Source: Candidatus Uhrbacteria bacterium (lineage in GTDB: Bacteria > Patescibacteriota > Patescibacteriia > UBA9934 > GWF2-40-263). Taken from it: a DNA stretch of 6,792 bases. A program made the position numbers and the translations under genes. Positions 5,295-6,792 of this stretch are shown here, one piece after another. The notes beneath the pieces were generated by a model, which searched no databases, was not told the DNA's origin, and saw only the letters and a program-made list of their open reading frames with translations. Where the stretch lies: contig JACQXU010000021.1 of the NCBI GenBank assembly GCA_016208545.1, positions 2,769 to 9,560 of the forward strand, given 5' to 3'. Position 1 is the stretch's first letter. The number at the start of each line of letters is the position of its first letter.

Positions 5295-5738
5295 ATGCCA
5301 ATCGTCAGAGTCCTGAATTGGCCGTGCAGGGTCAACGTCTTGGGAAAAGAGTCGGTTCCTTTCGATAGATGTCTCAAAGAAGCGATTGTTGCAGACAACA
5401 TGTTCAGGCGTCGGATGGGCGATGATCTTCGCCGTGCGGTCGTTAGATCAAACATTTCAGGGATCACAAGCGCTGACCTTGTAACAGTTTCATTCGACAG
5501 TGGCCACGTTTTCCCTGATCCAACACACAATCTCGAACCGTTGAACGACGACAAGACACTCGTCATTGTGGTCGAAGGTTTGTTTGAACGGAAGGATCGC
5601 ACAAAGTCCGACCGAGACCGTCTGGCCAAGATGCTCATGCATGAAGCAGTGTCTCAACTGAACGATCCGAATTGGAAAGTCGAAGTTCTTGTCATGCGAT
5701 TCAATGTTGGAACAGATTCATACTGCAAAAGCGAATAA
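5295..5738 (+). CDS. Uncharacterised 147-residue protein, possibly tautomerase-like fold
   Basis: The product begins MPIVRVLNWPCRV. The ATG at 5295 is supported by a strong AAGGAGG at 5284-5290 and a promoter just upstream; the frame is open further upstream only by chance. I do not recognise a named family. Two halves each look like strand-helix-strand: PIVRVLNW / helix 34-52 / LVTVSFD (62-68), and TLVIVVEGLFERKDR / helix 102-119 / KVEVLVMRFN (126-135). A Met-Pro start followed by a beta strand, and a beta-alpha-beta duplication, are features of the tautomerase superfamily, where Pro-1 is the catalytic base. This is a fold-level guess only. No signal peptide or membrane segment is seen, so it is probably cytoplasmic. 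It is monocistronic, with its own promoter and terminator. Confidence 0.85.
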   Translation: MPIVRVLNWPCRVNVLGKESVPFDRCLKEAIVADNMFRRRMGDDLRRAVVRSNISGITSADLVTVSFDSGHVFPDPTHNLEPLNDDKTLVIVVEGLFERKDRTKSDRDRLAKMLMHEAVSQLNDPNWKVEVLVMRFNVGTDSYCKSE

Positions 5739-5746
5739 CGCTCTCT

Positions 5747-5769
5747 ACGACCTGTCTAAGGTCGTTTTT
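5747..5769 (+). terminator. Intrinsic terminator after the 5295 gene
   Basis: A 6-bp stem ACGACC (5747-5752) / GGTCGT (5760-5765) with a 7-nt loop runs directly into a T5 tract, 9 nt after the TAA stop. The stem is short but well placed. Confidence 0.7.
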
Positions 5770-5777
5770 CAATTTTC

Positions 5778-5816
5778 AAAAACAAAAACCACTCTCACAT
5801 TGAGAGCAGTTTTTTT
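5778..5816 (-). terminator. Terminator of the cold-shock gene, probably bidirectional
   Basis: On the minus strand AAAAACTGCTCTC pairs with GAGAGTGGTTTTT (13 bp including two G-U pairs), with a loop AATGT, followed by GTTTTT. On the plus strand only the CTCTC/GAGAG core and the outer AAAAAC/GTTTTT pair, ahead of a T7 tract (5810-5816), so it can also back up the 5747 terminator. It starts 8 nt after the cold-shock stop codon. Confidence 0.8.
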
Positions 5817-5821
5817 GTTAC

Positions 5822-6022
5822 TTACACGCGTGTAACATTGACCGCGGCTGGGCCTCTATCTCCGGTTTCATCAATATCGAAGTTTAAGGTGTCGCCTTCT
5901 TTCAAATCCTCAAAAGTAACCCCTTTCAATTCCGCTTTGTGAAAGAAAAGATCTTTTTCCTCACCTTCGCGAGAAATGAATCCAAATCCTTTTTCCACAA
6001 GTTTTTTGATTGTTCCTGTCAT
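5822..6022 (-). CDS. Cold-shock-domain protein (CspA family)
   Basis: A 66-residue protein, the usual length for a single cold-shock domain, which binds single-stranded RNA and DNA and melts weak RNA structure. The RNP1 motif KGFGFIS (11-17) and RNP2 motif DLFFHKA (24-30) carry the aromatic nucleic-acid-binding residues, and the ending PAAVNVTRV is typical. The start at 6022 (MTGTIKKL) was chosen because family members begin this way; an in-frame ATG at 6076 would add an 18-residue basic extension unlike the family and would lie inside the paired region starting at 6063. There is no clear Shine-Dalgarno sequence. A TATATA at 6061-6066 could be its -10 box, giving a leader of about 32 nt. The large inverted repeat immediately upstream may interfere with or regulate this promoter. 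Confidence 0.95.
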   Translation of the reverse strand: MTGTIKKLVEKGFGFISREGEEKDLFFHKAELKGVTFEDLKEGDTLNFDIDETGDRGPAAVNVTRV

Positions 6023-6060
6023 AGGAATGTGTTTTAATTGTTTATTTTTGAAACTCGACT

Positions 6061-6066
6061 TATATA
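6061..6066 (-). promoter_or_regulatory. Possible -10 box of the cold-shock gene
   Basis: TATATA, identical on both strands, lies about 39 nt before the cold-shock ATG, with no good -35 at 16-18 bp on the minus side. On the plus strand a weak TTGTTT sits 17 bp upstream (6038-6043), but that start would fall inside the paired element beginning at 6063. The box abuts or overlaps the base of that element. Confidence 0.25.
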
Positions 6067-6325
6067 GACATCGCACTATGAAACGTAACTCGATCTGGGT
6101 AGGAACCCAGATCGCATCGCCTCGCTCGGATATGATTGAGTTAACTCAATCATATCTCTCGCTTTGGCTTGCGATAAATAATCAAAATTGTGCAGAACTT
6201 GTTTTTCGCATTGAAAAATCCTCACGGTATCTACGGATACCCTTGCGGTTTTTCAATGCTCCAAAACTTCGTTCTGCGCGATTTTGTCTTATTTCTAGGT
6301 TATGTTTTATGGTGCGATGTCTATG
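6063..6325 (+). ncRNA. Candidate structured RNA with a four-way junction
   Basis: The 263-nt block pairs end to end. P1 is a 28-bp helix without bulges, 6063-6090 with 6298-6325; its five non-Watson-Crick positions (6063, 6077, 6080, 6085, 6090) are all G-U on the plus strand. P2 is a perfect 10-bp hairpin, 6091-6114, loop AGGA. P3 pairs ATCGC (6116-6120) with GCGAT (6171-6175) and carries the 28-bp palindrome 6129-6156 as a hairpin. P4 is a rod, 6176-6294: helices 6176-6181/6289-6294, 6183-6198/6271-6286 (16 bp, two G-U), 6201-6205/6263-6267, 6209-6220/6247-6258 and 6226-6231/6236-6241, capped by a C(UACG)G tetraloop. Junction linkers are 0, 1, 0 and 3 nt. No ORF fits. I recognise no Rfam class. 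A MITE-like element with long terminal inverted repeats is the main alternative. Promoter and terminator are not evident. Confidence 0.6.
6129..6156. repeat. Perfect 28-bp palindrome
   Basis: GATATGATTGAGTT is followed immediately by its exact reverse complement, with no loop. In RNA it would form a 12-bp stem with a UUAA loop, arm P3 of the surrounding structure. In DNA it is also the size of a dimeric regulator site, though no repressor gene is nearby. Confidence 0.9.
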
Positions 6326-6508
6326 GTTTCTGTGTCTAAATGACAACGTCAGTATAGATTAGTTATCGGAATTTGGCAACAGGTCGTCTTCTCCAACGCG
6401 AGATGAGTCCCAAATGGGTTTCCAATTCCAAAGCAATCTGGATTTCGTCTGATGTTGTGGAGTTTTAGTGACTAACGGCTACTTGCTAACAGTTAATGAG
6501 TCACAAAC

Positions 6509-6531
6509 AAAAAAAGCGCCAGAGTGGCGCT
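6509..6531 (-). terminator. Intrinsic terminator overlapping the stop of the last gene
   Basis: On the minus strand the 7-bp stem AGCGCCA/TGGCGCT with a 3-nt loop begins within the TAG stop (6530-6532) and is followed by T7. It terminates the partial gene entering from the right edge. Confidence 0.88.
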
Positions 6532-6792
6532 AAAGAGGATAGAGAACGAACTCACGAGGCAAAACACGGGTCATGCCTGGCTGAAGCGAATCCACGCTTG
6601 CGAAACACCAGTTTGACTTGGCCATCGAACTGTTGTATTGACCAGCCAAATAATTGTAAATCCCCTTGATTTTTGCTAGATCTTCAGCCGACTGATTTGT
6701 TTCAGGCATGATAATCTGAGATCGTAAACTTGTAAGAAAATCTACTTGGAGTTTTAGACTCCGATAGTTCAAGAGTACGATTTGAACTTCAA
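6530..6792 (-). CDS. Unknown protein, C-terminal part (5' end at or beyond window edge)
   Basis: The frame is open from the window edge to a TAG at 6530-6532. The visible residues run EVQIVLLNYRSLKLQVDFL..., then MPETNQSAEDLAKIKGIYNYL, and end PREFVLYPL. A start at the ATG at 6709 (59 residues) is possible, but it has no ribosome binding site and the preceding frame continues in protein-like sequence (LKLQVDFLTSLRSQI), so the gene probably begins outside the window. The middle is likely helical; no membrane segment or known motif is visible. The well-formed terminator exactly at its stop supports a real gene. I do not recognise the family and suggest no function. Confidence 0.6.
   Translation of the reverse strand, partial: EVQIVLLNYRSLKLQVDFLTSLRSQIIMPETNQSAEDLAKIKGIYNYLAGQYNSSMAKSNWCFASVDSLQPGMTRVLPREFVLYPL

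Noticed and set aside
6023..6076. 18-residue N-terminal extension of the cold-shock protein
   Set aside because: Family members start at MTGTI-like sequence with 65-70 residues; the extension is encoded in a candidate promoter and inverted-repeat arm.
6023..6325. Reading the large structure as a cold-sensing 5' leader of the cold-shock mRNA
   Set aside because: Pairing is better on the opposite (plus) strand because wobble pairs become A-C mismatches on the minus strand, and a candidate -10 box lies after the structure. Not fully excluded.
6063..6325. RNase P RNA, tmRNA or 6S RNA
   Set aside because: No RNase P core sequences, no tRNA-like CCA end or tag frame, and a branched junction rather than the 6S rod with a central bubble.
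6363..6488. Roughly 41-codon minus-strand open frame between the RNA element and the last terminator
   Set aside because: Two frames are open in the same stretch, there is no usable start codon or ribosome binding site, and it lies beyond a strong terminator.

Overview
The window looks like a compact, moderately AT-rich bacterial chromosome segment. I infer a Candidate Phyla Radiation (Patescibacteria) genome or a relative. The evidence is a secreted protein built from PGGC-type four-cysteine repeats, a one-helix protein ending in an NPF...YKNPF tail, a tiny aspartate/glutamate-rich ORF beside the sigma factor, and very short gaps between genes. This assignment is an inference and no 16S gene is present.

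Layout. 1-737 (+) is the 3' part of a primary sigma factor gene (rpoD), followed by a possible 45-residue acidic ORF and a clear terminator. 998-1450 has no convincing gene but is highly structured: a candidate promoter, a 24-bp bulged hairpin, and a perfect 90-bp inverted repeat around a 28-nt loop. This stretch would form the leader of the next gene, 1451-2188 (+), a CDP-alcohol phosphatidyltransferase. Convergent to it on the minus strand are a secreted Cys-repeat protein (2209-3591), a single-helix membrane protein (3596-3811) and an RhlE-like DEAD-box RNA helicase (3858-5090). A dispersed-type palindromic repeat lies upstream of the helicase. 5295-5738 (+) is a small unassigned protein with its own promoter, strong ribosome binding site and terminator. 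5822-6022 (-) is a cold-shock-domain protein. 6063-6325 folds on paper into a four-way junction and reads like a structured RNA transcribed from the plus strand. 6530-6792 (-) is the 3' end of an unknown gene.

Function. The DEAD-box helicase and the cold-shock protein are both RNA-remodelling proteins, here 0.7 kb apart but not in one operon. The Cys-repeat protein and its small membrane neighbour are 4 nt apart and probably co-expressed at the cell surface. The phosphatidyltransferase belongs to phospholipid head-group synthesis.

The strongest candidates for something undescribed are the 6063-6325 four-way-junction RNA and the structured leader with the 90-bp perfect inverted repeat at 1071-1419. 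All pairings were read by eye; no folding, covariance or homology search was run.
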